Assembly: GCA_945861155.1 (NCBI GenBank)
Contig: CAMATN010000001.1
Span: 1-64,000, forward strand
Reading direction: 5' to 3'
Length of the DNA stretch: 64,000 bases
Source of the DNA: Rhizobium sp. Q54
GTDB taxonomy: Bacteria > Pseudomonadota > Alphaproteobacteria > ATCC43930 > CGMCC-115725
Under the pieces are notes generated by a model. It searched no databases and was not told where the DNA came from. It saw nothing but the letters and a program-made list of their open reading frames with translations. The translations under genes were made by a program, and so were the position numbers. Of the stretch, positions 21,493 through 29,397 are shown one piece after another (positions within the stretch are counted from its first letter, which is position 1; the number at the start of each line of letters is the position of its first letter).

Positions 21493-22781
21493 CGACCGAG
21501 ACCTTGATCCGCACCCCGCCCGCGACCGATCTCGCCGCGACGATGGCCGAGATCGGGCGGCGCGCCCGCGAGGCCGCCGCCGCGCTGGCGCTGGCCTCGC
21601 CCGACGCGAAGACCAGCGCACTGCGCGCCGCCGCCGCCGCGGTGCGCGCCCAGGCGAACGCGATCCTCGCCGCCAATGCCGAGGATCTTGCCGAAGCCAA
21701 ACACGCCGGGATCGGCGACGCGCTGCTCGACCGCCTGGCGCTCGACCCGAAGCGGCTCGACGCGGTCGCGCGCGGGCTCGACGACATCGCCGCGCTGCCC
21801 GACCCGATCGGCCGGACGCTGGCCGAGTGGACCCGGCCCAACGGGTTGCACATCTCCCGGGTCAGCGTGCCGCTCGGGGTCATCGGCATCATCTACGAGA
21901 GCCGCCCGAACGTGACCGCCGACGCTGGCGGGCTCGCCCTCAAATCGGGCAATGCCGCGATCCTGCGCGGCGGCTCGGAAAGCTTTCATTCCTCGCGCGC
22001 GCTCGTCGCCGCGCTGCGCGCCGGGCTGCGCGCGGTGGAGCTGCCGCAAGACGCGATCCAGCTCGTGCCGACCCGCGACCGCGCCGCGGTCGGCCTGATG
22101 CTGACGATGAGCGGGGTTATCGACGTCATCGTGCCGCGCGGCGGCGCATCGTTGATCGAGCGGGTGCAGCGCGAGAGCCGCATTCCGGTCATTGCCCATC
22201 TCGAGGGCCTCTGCCACACCTACATCCACCGCGAAGCCGACCCGGCCAAGGCGCGCGCGATCGTGCTCAACGCCAAGATGCGGCGCGTGTCGATCTGCGG
22301 CGCAACCGAGACCCTGCTGGTCGACCGCGCCGTCGCCGCCGCGATCCTGCCGCCGATCCTCGCCGATCTGCGCGCCGCCGGCTGCGAATTGCGCGGCGAT
22401 CCGGAGGTGCTGGCGATCGATCCCGGCGCGGTGCCGGCGACCGAGCAGGATTGGCGCACCGAATATCTCGACGCGATCCTCGCGGTGCATGTCGTCGGCG
22501 GCATCGACGAGGCGATCGCGCATATCGCGCGCTACGGCTCGCACCACACCGACGCGATCGTCACCGAGGATTCGGGCGCCGCCGAGCGCTTCCTGGCCGA
22601 AATCGACAGCGCGATCGTGCTGGTCAACGCCTCAACCCAGTTCGCCGATGGCGGGGAATTCGGCATGGGCGCCGAGATCGGCATCTCAACGCAGCGCCTG
22701 CCGCCGCGCGGCCCGGTCGGCGCGGCCGAGCTGACCACCTACAAATACCTCGTCCGCGGCACCGGCCAGGTGCGGCCCTGA
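21489..22781 (+). CDS. proA: Gamma-glutamyl phosphate reductase
   Basis: A 430-residue ProA that reduces glutamyl phosphate to glutamate semialdehyde with NADPH, the second step to proline. [20 protein letters not shown] and [15 protein letters not shown] are family signatures. The catalytic cysteine is in [13 protein letters not shown]. The ATG overlaps the proB stop by 4 bp. Its 3' end runs straight into the palindromic element before nadD. Confidence 0.97.
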
Positions 22782-22801
22782 GCAAGGTCACGAGCGTAAA
22801 C

Positions 22802-22985
22802 CCCCACCCTGCCCTCCCCCACTTGCGGGAGAGGGTTGAGGCCGGTGATGCGGCGGGCTCCCTTGCGCAGTTGTGTGGAAGGGTTAAGAACGACGCTCGG
22901 TCGACTCCCTCCCCCGCTTTGCCCCCACCCTTCCCTCCCCCGCAAGCGGGGGAGGGTCAGGGAGGGGGCGGGGGAGGGCTGGGGT
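22802..22985. repeat. GC-rich palindromic element spanning the 5' end of nadD
   Basis: Two hairpins are present: an imperfect one at 22812-22835 (CCCTCCCCCAC and GCGGGAGAGGG) and a perfect 24-bp palindrome at 22933-22956 (CCCTCCCCCGC, AA, GCGGGGGAGGG). Each is next to a CCCCCACCC block, and GGGGTGGGGG closes the element on the right. The same hairpin and flank pattern occurs at 31371-31545 and 63679-63799. The whole stretch is open in the nadD frame. Confidence 0.9.
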
Positions 22986-24043
22986 GGGGGCGGGGGAAGC
23001 GCCGCGTCGGCCTGCTCGGCGGCTCGTTCAACCCGGCGCATGGCGGGCATTTGCATATCAGCCGCCTCGCGCTCGCCCGTCTCGATCTCGACGCGGTGTG
23101 GTGGCTGGTATCGCCGCAAAACCCGCTGAAGCACGCCGCCGGCATGGCGCCCTTTGCGGAGCGCCTGGACGAGGCCGCAACGGTAGCCGCCGCCGACCGG
23201 CGCATCCGGGTCAGCGATATCGAGACCAGGCTCGGCTCGCGCTATACCGCCGACACGCTGACGGCATTGCGCCGGCGCTTTCCGCGGTCTCGTTTTGTCT
23301 GGCTGATGGGTGGCGACAACCTTGTCCAGCTCCCATATTGGAAGCGGTGGCAAGACATCATCCGCACCGTCCCGGTTGCTGTTTTCGACCGCCCGAGCAC
23401 CTCGTTAAAAGCACTCGCGGGCATCGCCGCGCATCGCTTTGCCCGGGCGCGCGTGGCGGTCTCGGCGGCGCGACGGCTGGCGCTGATGCCGCCGCCCGCC
23501 TGGGTGTTTTTCCATACCCGGCTCGACCCGCGCTCGGCCACCCGGATTCGGGCCGAGCGATCGTCGCATAACTTGCAGGAGATCAAACCCGACGTGACCC
23601 CTGAAGCCACTGCTGCCGCCGCCACCCCGATCATCGCCACCCCGATCATCGCCGCCATGCCGCCGCGCCGCCGGCAAAAGCTCGCCGCGCCGGAATTGCT
23701 GCGTCGCATCATCGACAGCCTCGAAGACGGCAAGGCCGAGGAAATCGTGACGATCGACCTCGCCGGCAAAACCACCATCGCCGATTACATGGTGGTCGCG
23801 TCGGGCCGTTCATCGCGGCAGGTCGTCTCGCTGACCGACCATCTTGAACAGGCGCTGCCCGGCCGCGTCGTGACCGAGGGCAAAGCGCAGGGCGATTGGG
23901 TGCTGATCGACGCCGGCGATGTCATCGTGCACATCTTCCGGCCGGAAATCCGCGTCTATTACAATCTCGAAAAGATGTGGAGCGAGGCGTTGCCCGAATC
24001 CGAGATCGAAACCGAAACCGAGGCAGCGTCGGTCTTGCAATAG
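22919..24043 (+). CDS. nadD-rsfS: NadD-RsfS in-frame fusion: nicotinate-nucleotide adenylyltransferase plus ribosome silencing factor
   Basis: One uninterrupted frame encodes two normally separate proteins. The N-terminal part, from RRVGLLGGSFNPAHGGHLHI, is NadD (NAD synthesis), with RYTADTLTALRRRFP and WLMGGDNLVQLPYWKRW. It ends near LDPRSATRIRAERS. A 40-residue Ala/Thr/Pro-rich linker follows. The RsfS domain (LLRRIIDSLEDGKAEEIVTI; TIADYMVVASGRSSRQVVSL; GDWVLIDAGDVIVHIFRPE), which blocks 50S-30S joining in starved cells, runs to the TAG. No ATG or GTG precedes NadD in frame after proA; only TTG codons at 22823, 22871 and 22919 do, all inside the palindromic element, so the start is uncertain. 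GTG 23594 or ATG 23657 could restart RsfS as a separate protein. Confidence 0.8.
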   Translation: MPPPFPPPQAGEGQGGGGGGLGWGRGKRRVGLLGGSFNPAHGGHLHISRLALARLDLDAVWWLVSPQNPLKHAAGMAPFAERLDEAATVAAADRRIRVSDIETRLGSRYTADTLTALRRRFPRSRFVWLMGGDNLVQLPYWKRWQDIIRTVPVAVFDRPSTSLKALAGIAAHRFARARVAVSAARRLALMPPPAWVFFHTRLDPRSATRIRAERSSHNLQEIKPDVTPEATAAAATPIIATPIIAAMPPRRRQKLAAPELLRRIIDSLEDGKAEEIVTIDLAGKTTIADYMVVASGRSSRQVVSLTDHLEQALPGRVVTEGKAQGDWVLIDAGDVIVHIFRPEIRVYYNLEKMWSEALPESEIETETEAASVLQ

Positions 24044-24052
24044 GAAGCGGCG

Positions 24053-24511
24053 ATCCGCCTTTTTATCCTCGCCATCGGCCGGCAGCGGCGCGGGCCGCTT
24101 GACGATCTTCAGGCGCTCTATGCCGGGCGCATCGTGCCGCCTGTCACGATCGTCGAGATCGAGGAAAAGCGCCGCCTGCCGCCCGCCGCCCTCAAACTGC
24201 GTGAGGCCGAACTGATCCTCGCCGCGCTTCCCGCCGGCGCCCGGCTCGTCGCGCTCGACGAGCGCGGCGTCGGTTGGACGAGCCGCGATTTCGCCGACCG
24301 GCTTGCCGCCTGGCGGGATGGCGGTACCGGCGCGTTGGCCTTCGCGATCGGCGGCGCCGACGGGCTCGGTTCCGCGGTCATCGAGCGCGCCGACGCCGTC
24401 ATGTCATTGGGCGCGGTGACGTGGCCGCATCTGCTGGTGCGCGGCCTCCTGTTGGAGCAGCTATACCGCGCCCAGCAAATCCTCGCCGGCCATCCCTATC
24501 ACCGGGAGTGA
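24053..24511 (+). CDS. rlmH: 23S rRNA pseudouridine-1915 N3-methyltransferase RlmH, apparent AUC start
   Basis: A SPOUT-class methyltransferase of about 152 residues; the usual length is about 155. The core shows LVALDERGVGWTSRDFADRL, LAFAIGGADGLG and the C-terminal knot LLLEQLYRAQQILAGHPYHR. The conserved N-terminus (x)RLFILAIGRQRRGP is encoded from 24053, where the codon is ATC, 6 bases after AGGAAG. No ATG, GTG or TTG lies in frame between the upstream rsfS TAG (24041) and this point. The first standard start, GTG at 24134, would remove 27 conserved residues. An AUC start, or a point mutation of AUG, is therefore inferred. It is in the same frame as nadD-rsfS, 9 bp after its stop. Confidence 0.85.
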   Translation: MRLFILAIGRQRRGPLDDLQALYAGRIVPPVTIVEIEEKRRLPPAALKLREAELILAALPAGARLVALDERGVGWTSRDFADRLAAWRDGGTGALAFAIGGADGLGSAVIERADAVMSLGAVTWPHLLVRGLLLEQLYRAQQILAGHPYHRE

Positions 24512-24524
24512 TCAGTTAATTTTA

Positions 24525-24785
24525 CTATAAGTGAAGCCGGAGGACGGCGGCGAGAATGGATAGGCCTGCCGCCAACATGATGCCCATTCTCACCGTCAAT
24601 CGCAGGGACAGCGTATCGAGCTTGTTCTCCAGTTCGCGCCGCAGAACGTCGAGATCGTACCTCGTCGCCAGCTCCGCCATGACGAACTCCCGTGCGGCGT
24701 CAGCATGAGCCTCGGCCTGGTCTTGCGGCACACCGGCCTCTCGGAGGCGCCTCGCGTAGCCGAGACTGTCGAAGGCGAAGGCCAT
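24525..24785 (-). CDS. Small coiled-coil membrane protein (DUF1640/CCDC90-like)
   Basis: An 86-residue protein. The amphipathic N-terminus FDSLGYARRLREAGVPQDQAEAHADAAREF is typical of the DUF1640 group, followed by a coiled-coil stretch (LRRELENKLDTLSLRL) and one C-terminal membrane helix (MGIMLAAGLSILAAVLRL). Function is unknown in bacteria. It converges with rlmH. A frameshifted relative lies at 40584-40900. Confidence 0.7.
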   Translation of the reverse strand: MAFAFDSLGYARRLREAGVPQDQAEAHADAAREFVMAELATRYDLDVLRRELENKLDTLSLRLTVRMGIMLAAGLSILAAVLRLHL

Positions 24786-24884
24786 TGCAATCGTGTCTAT
24801 ATGGGTGCTGCTCGATTATTGTATCACGCCCGGCCGTCGAACCGCGCTATCAGCGGAGCGCGAACGAAAGACCGGGAGTAACCC

Positions 24885-26051
24885 ATGCGCATAACAGCGA
24901 TCCGCGACATCGTCGCGCCGATCAGCTCGGCGATCGCCAATGCCTATATCGATTTCAGCAAGATGACCGCCAGCGTCGTCGCGATCCACACTGATCTGAA
25001 GCGCGACGGCAAGCCGGTCGTCGGCTTCGGCTTCAACTCGAACGGGCGGTATGCGGTGCAGGGGCTGTTGCGCGAGCGCTTCATTCCGCGCCTCGCCGAG
25101 GCCGACCCGGCGGCGCTGCTCGACGAATCCGGGCTGATCGACCCGGCGCGCGCCTGGGCGATCATGATGCGCAACGAAAAACCGGGCGGCCACGGCGAGC
25201 GCTCGGTCGCGGTCGGGGTGCTCGACATGGCGCTGTGGGATCTGCGCGCCAAGACCGAGGGGGTGCCGCTATGGCGCCTGCTCGCCGACCGCTATCATCA
25301 CGGGGAGGCCGACCCGAGCGCCTGGGTCTATGCCGCCGGCGGATATTACTATCCAGGCAAGGGCATCGGGGCGCTGCAGGACGAGGTCAGACATTACCGC
25401 GATCTCGGCTATGGCTGCGTCAAGATCAAGATCGGCGGCGCCTCGCTGGCCGAGGATCTGGCCCGCATCGAGGCGGTGCTGGCGGTGGTCGGCGCCGGCG
25501 ACAATCTCGCCGTCGATGCCAACGGCCGCTTCTCGCTCGACGAGGCGGCTTCCTATGCCGATGCGTTCGCGCCCTACGGGCTGCGCTGGTACGAGGAGCC
25601 GCTCGACCCGCTCGATTATGCCGCGCACGCGACGCTCGCCGAGCGCTACGCGCCGCCGCTGGCCACCGGCGAGAACCTGTTTTCGATGCAGGATGCGCGC
25701 AACCTGATCCGCCACGGCGGCCTCAGGCCGGACCGCGACGTGCTGCAATTCGACCCGGCGCTGTCCTATGGCCTCGTCGAATATCTGCGCACCACAGACA
25801 TGCTGGCGCGGCACGGCTGGTCGGCGCGGCGCTGTGTGCCGCATGGCGGCCACCAATTCGCGCTGAACATCGCGGTCGGGCTCGGGCTCGGCGGCAACGA
25901 ATCCTACCCCGACGTCTTCGCCCCGTTCGGCGGGTTTGCCGATGACTGTCCGGTCGAAAACGGCCTCGTCCGCCTGCCCGACATCCCCGGCATCGGCTTC
26001 GAAGCAAAGGCCGCGCTCTACCGCGTGATGCGCCCGCTGGCGGAGGGGTGA
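24885..26051 (+). CDS. tarD: D(-)-tartrate dehydratase-like enolase superfamily protein
   Basis: A 388-residue mandelate racemase/enolase superfamily member. Candidate catalytic residues are K180 and K182 in CVKIKIG, metal ligands D211 (DANGRF), E237 (WYEEP) and E263 (TGENLF), and H320 in PHGGHQ. As I recall it, this pattern and the sequence (YIDFSKMT, NEKPGGHGERSVAVG, VYAAGGYYYPGKG) closely follow the characterised Bradyrhizobium D-tartrate dehydratase, which makes oxaloacetate. No tartrate transporter is obvious nearby. Its last 26 bp and stop region recur at 27220-27257. Confidence 0.85.
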   Translation: MRITAIRDIVAPISSAIANAYIDFSKMTASVVAIHTDLKRDGKPVVGFGFNSNGRYAVQGLLRERFIPRLAEADPAALLDESGLIDPARAWAIMMRNEKPGGHGERSVAVGVLDMALWDLRAKTEGVPLWRLLADRYHHGEADPSAWVYAAGGYYYPGKGIGALQDEVRHYRDLGYGCVKIKIGGASLAEDLARIEAVLAVVGAGDNLAVDANGRFSLDEAASYADAFAPYGLRWYEEPLDPLDYAAHATLAERYAPPLATGENLFSMQDARNLIRHGGLRPDRDVLQFDPALSYGLVEYLRTTDMLARHGWSARRCVPHGGHQFALNIAVGLGLGGNESYPDVFAPFGGFADDCPVENGLVRLPDIPGIGFEAKAALYRVMRPLAEG

Positions 26052-26076
26052 GCGTAATCTCAATCAAAATATCGGG

Positions 26077-26166
26077 ATTGCGAGGAGCGGAGCGACGAAG
26101 CAATCTCGCGATATTCGTGGTCGATCCGGTCGAGATTGCTTCGTCGCCCCTCGGCCTCCTCGCAAT
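26077..26166. repeat. Inverted repeat pair after tarD
   Basis: ATTGCGAGGAGCGGAGCGAC on the left and GCCTCCTCGCAAT on the right form the outer arms. GAAGCAATCTCG and CGAGATTGCTTC form the inner arms. This is a mobile palindromic repeat type common in alphaproteobacterial intergenic DNA. It fills the 169-bp gap between tarD and the binding-protein gene. Confidence 0.8.
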
Positions 26167-26220
26167 GACAAGCCATTTTGAGCCACAATCTCCGCTCGCC
26201 GCCAGATCGAGAGGCCGGGC

Positions 26221-27210
26221 ATGAGACGCCGCGCGTTGATCACGCTTATCGGCACCGCCGCGGTTGCATGGCCGCTCGCCGCGCGCGCGCAGCAGGCAGA
26301 CCGCGTGCGGCATATCGGCGTGCTCGCTGGCGGGGCCGCGGACGATCCGGTTCTTCAGCTCCGCTTCGCGGCATTCCAGCAGGGGCTGCAGCAATTGGGC
26401 TGGATCGACGGTCGCAACGTACGGATCGATTATCGCTGGGGGGCGGGCAATGCCGACGACATTCGCAAATACGCGGTAGAATTGGCCGCGCTCGCGCCGG
26501 ACGTCATCTTCGCCCCTGGCGGCGCGGCAATGGGGCCGTTGCTTCAGGCGACCCGCGCCGTGCCGATAGTCTTCGCAAACGTCCAGGATCCAGTCGGCTC
26601 CGGCTTCGTCGACAGCCTATCGCGGCCAGGCGGCAACGCTACCGGCTTTATGCAGTTCGAATACAGTTTGTGCGCGAAATGGCTGGAGCTGCTCAAGCAG
26701 ATCGCGCCGGGCATGACGCGAGCGGCGGTCCTTTGGGACCCCGCCATAGCGGCCGGGATCGGCCAGTTTGCCGTAATCCAGTCCGCTGCGCCGACGCTCC
26801 GCGTGGAGGTGAGCCCGATCAACGTGCGCGACGCCGGCGAGATCGAGCGCGCCGTCACGGCCTTCGCGCGCTCCCCGAATGGCGGCCTGATCGCGACGGC
26901 GAGCGCGTTGGTGAATGTTCATCGCGATCTGATCATCACATTGGCGGCCCGGCACAAACTGCCTGCGGTCTATCCCAACCGCGCCTTTGTCACCAGCGGC
27001 CGCCTGATCTCCTATGGGGCTGATTTTATCGACCTGCACCGCCGCGCGGCCGGCTACGTCGACCGCATCCTCAAGGGCGCCAAGCCCGCCGACCTGCCGG
27101 TGCAGGCGCCAACCAAATACGAACTGGTCATCAACCTCAAGACCGCGAACGCGCTCGGCCTCACCGTGCCGCAGTCGCTCCTCGCCCGCGCCGACGAGGT
27201 CATCGAATGA
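26221..27210 (+). CDS. ABC transporter substrate-binding protein (ABC_sub_bind, TrpX-like)
   Basis: A 329-residue exported binding protein. The signal peptide MRRRALITLIGTAAVAWPLA ends at ARA-QQ and has a Tat-like RRRALI start. The mature part (RHIGVLAGGAADDPVLQLRF; VPIVFANVQDPVGSGFVDSL; RPGGNATGF) is typical of the ABC_sub_bind family that many alphaproteobacteria carry in numbers. The ligand is unknown and no permease or ATPase is adjacent. The gene lies between two copies of the tarD 3' end, suggesting it was inserted or carried in by a duplication. Confidence 0.88.
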   Translation: MRRRALITLIGTAAVAWPLAARAQQADRVRHIGVLAGGAADDPVLQLRFAAFQQGLQQLGWIDGRNVRIDYRWGAGNADDIRKYAVELAALAPDVIFAPGGAAMGPLLQATRAVPIVFANVQDPVGSGFVDSLSRPGGNATGFMQFEYSLCAKWLELLKQIAPGMTRAAVLWDPAIAAGIGQFAVIQSAAPTLRVEVSPINVRDAGEIERAVTAFARSPNGGLIATASALVNVHRDLIITLAARHKLPAVYPNRAFVTSGRLISYGADFIDLHRRAAGYVDRILKGAKPADLPVQAPTKYELVINLKTANALGLTVPQSLLARADEVIE

Positions 27211-27219
27211 GAGAAGATG

Positions 27220-27257
27220 GCGCTCTACCGCGTGATGCGCCCGCTCGCCGAGGGTTG
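27220..27257 (+). pseudogene. Duplicated 3' fragment of tarD
   Basis: GCGCTCTACCGCGTGATGCG and the next 6 bases are identical to tarD 26013-26038. The following bases diverge slightly but still end in an in-frame TGA (ALYRVMRPLAEG). The fragment is remote from any tarD body, so it is a leftover of insertion or duplication. Confidence 0.75.
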
Positions 27258-27261
27258 ACGC

Positions 27262-28236
27262 CTACCGCACCGCGTCAGTTGGCGGCGCCTCCGCGAGGAT
27301 GGCGCGCGCTCGTGCCGCGTCTTCGGCTATCTGCGCCTTCAACGCCTCGATCCCGGCGAATTTGCGCTCCGGTCGGATGAAGTCGACCAGCGATACCCGC
27401 AAATGGCGGCCATAGAGATCGGCGTCGATGTCGAACAGATGCGCCTCAAGACGCGGTTCGGGGGTGCCGATTGTCGGCCGCAACCCGATATTGGCGACGC
27501 CGTCGATCGCGCGGCCGGCAAAGGGGTCATCGGCGCCGTCTCCCGATACGCGCACCGCGTATACCCCGAAAGCCGGGCGCAGATACTCGCCGAGCCCGAG
27601 ATTGACGGTCGGAAAGCCGATCGTGCGGCCGCGCCGGTCGCCGACCATGACCCGCCCGTCGATTTCCCAGCAACGGCCGAGCTGATCGGCGGCCTCGCGC
27701 GGCTTGCCCGCCCGCAACAATTCGCGGATATGGGTGGAGGAATAGGCCGCCGCATCGGCGTCGCGCACCGGCTCGACCACGGTGACCCCAAAGCCGTGCG
27801 CGGCTCCGGCGGCGCGTAGCATCTCGGGGGTGCCGCGCCGGCGATTGCCAAAGGTGCAATCATGCCCGACGACGATATGGGTCACGCCGACCGCGTCGAG
27901 GAGGATATCCTGGACAAATGATTCGGCACTCTTGCGCGCGAAGGCGAGGTCGAAATGCTGGACGAACAACAGTTCGACCCCGAGCCGCGCGATCTCACGC
28001 TCCTTGACCCGGAACGGGGTCAGCCGAAACGGCTCGCTGTCCGGCATGAAGACGCCGCGCGGGTGCGGCTCAAAGGTCAGCACCCCGGCGGGCATCGCGG
28101 CCGCGCGGGCGCGGTCGCGCGCTTCGCCGATCAGCGCGGCATGCCCCCGGTGGAGACCGTCGAAATTGCCCATCGCCAGCACCGCGCCGCGCGCATGGGT
28201 CGATCCGGGGCCGGGATGGCGGATGAGGCGGAGCAC
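27262..28236 (-). CDS. ribF: Bifunctional riboflavin kinase/FAD synthetase
   Basis: A protein of about 324 residues that makes FMN from riboflavin and then FAD. The N-terminal adenylyltransferase domain has MGNFDGLHRGHAALI and VVGHDCTFGNRRRG, and STHIRELLRAG. The C-terminal kinase domain has GDRRGRTIGFPTVNL and ANIGLRPTIG. TTG at 28254 would add 6 residues; GTG at 28236 gives the usual short lead (LRLIRHPG). No strong Shine-Dalgarno is seen for either. Confidence 0.95.
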   Translation of the reverse strand: MLRLIRHPGPGSTHARGAVLAMGNFDGLHRGHAALIGEARDRARAAAMPAGVLTFEPHPRGVFMPDSEPFRLTPFRVKEREIARLGVELLFVQHFDLAFARKSAESFVQDILLDAVGVTHIVVGHDCTFGNRRRGTPEMLRAAGAAHGFGVTVVEPVRDADAAAYSSTHIRELLRAGKPREAADQLGRCWEIDGRVMVGDRRGRTIGFPTVNLGLGEYLRPAFGVYAVRVSGDGADDPFAGRAIDGVANIGLRPTIGTPEPRLEAHLFDIDADLYGRHLRVSLVDFIRPERKFAGIEALKAQIAEDAARARAILAEAPPTDAVR

Positions 28237-28356
28237 GGCTGAAATTATCGCCAAAATTCGCGAAACTGTCGTGACATCGAAAATAGCCGGTGACGCGTTC
28301 GAGCGATAGCCTCAGCGCCGCCCCCGACTGGAGATACCTGCACGGGAGAATACAAT

Positions 28357-29394
28357 TTGGTCGAGATGGCGGCGCCGTTGCGCGAAGCCTGGTACTACGC
28401 GCTGCCCGGCCATAAGCTGCGGCCCGGCCGGATGCTCGCGCGCATCATGCTGGGCGAGCCGCTATTGATCGGGCGCGACCGGCTTGGCGCCGTCTTCGCG
28501 TTGCGCGACATCTGCCCCCATCGCGGCATGAAGCTGTCGGCCGGCGCGTTCGACGGCAGGGAGATCGAGTGCTGCTATCACGGCTGGCGCTTCGACCGGG
28601 ACGGACGCTGCACCGCGATCCCGTCGCTGGTCGAGGGCCAGGCGTTCGATCTCGCCCGGATCGCGGTCGCAAGCTATCCGGCGCGCGAGGTGCAGGGCAA
28701 TGTCTGGGTATTTTTTGGCAGCGACCCGAGCGCGGCGCCCGATATTCCGGTGCTCGACGGATTTGCCGAATCGGCAGCCCCGCGACTCGTGGAAACGATG
28801 CGGTTCGGGGCGGCGATCGACCATGCCGTGATCGGGCTGATGGACCCGGCGCACGGCCCCTTCGTGCACAGCGCCTGGTGGTGGCGCTCACGGCGCTCGA
28901 TCCATGAAAAGGAGAAGGCGTTCGCGCCCTCGCCGTGGGGCTTTACGATGAGCCGGCACGCGCCGTCGAGCAACTCGCGGGCCTATCGGCTGCTCGGCGG
29001 CGCGCCCGAGACCGAGATCGCGTTTCGCCTGCCAAGCGTACGCATCGAGGAGATACGGGCCGGACGCTATCGGGTCACCAATCTGACGGCGCTGACCCCG
29101 ATCGACGACACGACGACCGAAATAAATCACTGCATCTATTGGACGGCGCCGTGGCTCTCCGCGCTGAAACCGGTGCTGCGTCCCTATGTGCGGGCCTTTC
29201 TGCGCCAGGACCGCGACATCATGGAGCGCCAGCAGCAAGGGCTGCGTTTCGACCCGGTGCTGTCGCTGATCGACGATTCAGATACACAGGCGCGCTGGTA
29301 CTACCGGCTGAAGCAGGAATACCGCCGCGCCCGCGCCGAACAGCGGCCGTTCGACAACCCGGTCAAGCCGCGCACGCTGCGCTGGCGCAGCTGA
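28357..29394 (+). CDS. Rieske non-haem iron oxygenase, alpha-subunit type
   Basis: A 345-residue aromatic ring-hydroxylating or O-demethylating type oxygenase. The Rieske [2Fe-2S] site is CPHRGMKLSAG followed by CCYHGWRFDRDG. The catalytic mononuclear iron site is visible as GLMDPAHGPFVHSAWWW. A partner reductase is not adjacent. The substrate is unknown; the short form resembles vanillate demethylase-type or Rieske demethylases. Start TTG at 28357 has GGAG 9 bases upstream; ATG 9 bases later is an alternative. Confidence 0.9.
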   Translation: MVEMAAPLREAWYYALPGHKLRPGRMLARIMLGEPLLIGRDRLGAVFALRDICPHRGMKLSAGAFDGREIECCYHGWRFDRDGRCTAIPSLVEGQAFDLARIAVASYPAREVQGNVWVFFGSDPSAAPDIPVLDGFAESAAPRLVETMRFGAAIDHAVIGLMDPAHGPFVHSAWWWRSRRSIHEKEKAFAPSPWGFTMSRHAPSSNSRAYRLLGGAPETEIAFRLPSVRIEEIRAGRYRVTNLTALTPIDDTTTEINHCIYWTAPWLSALKPVLRPYVRAFLRQDRDIMERQQQGLRFDPVLSLIDDSDTQARWYYRLKQEYRRARAEQRPFDNPVKPRTLRWRS

Positions 29395-29397
29395 GGC

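Noticed and set aside
24134..24511. GTG at 24134 as the rlmH start
   Set aside because: It would delete 27 conserved N-terminal residues; homology and a Shine-Dalgarno site point to 24053.
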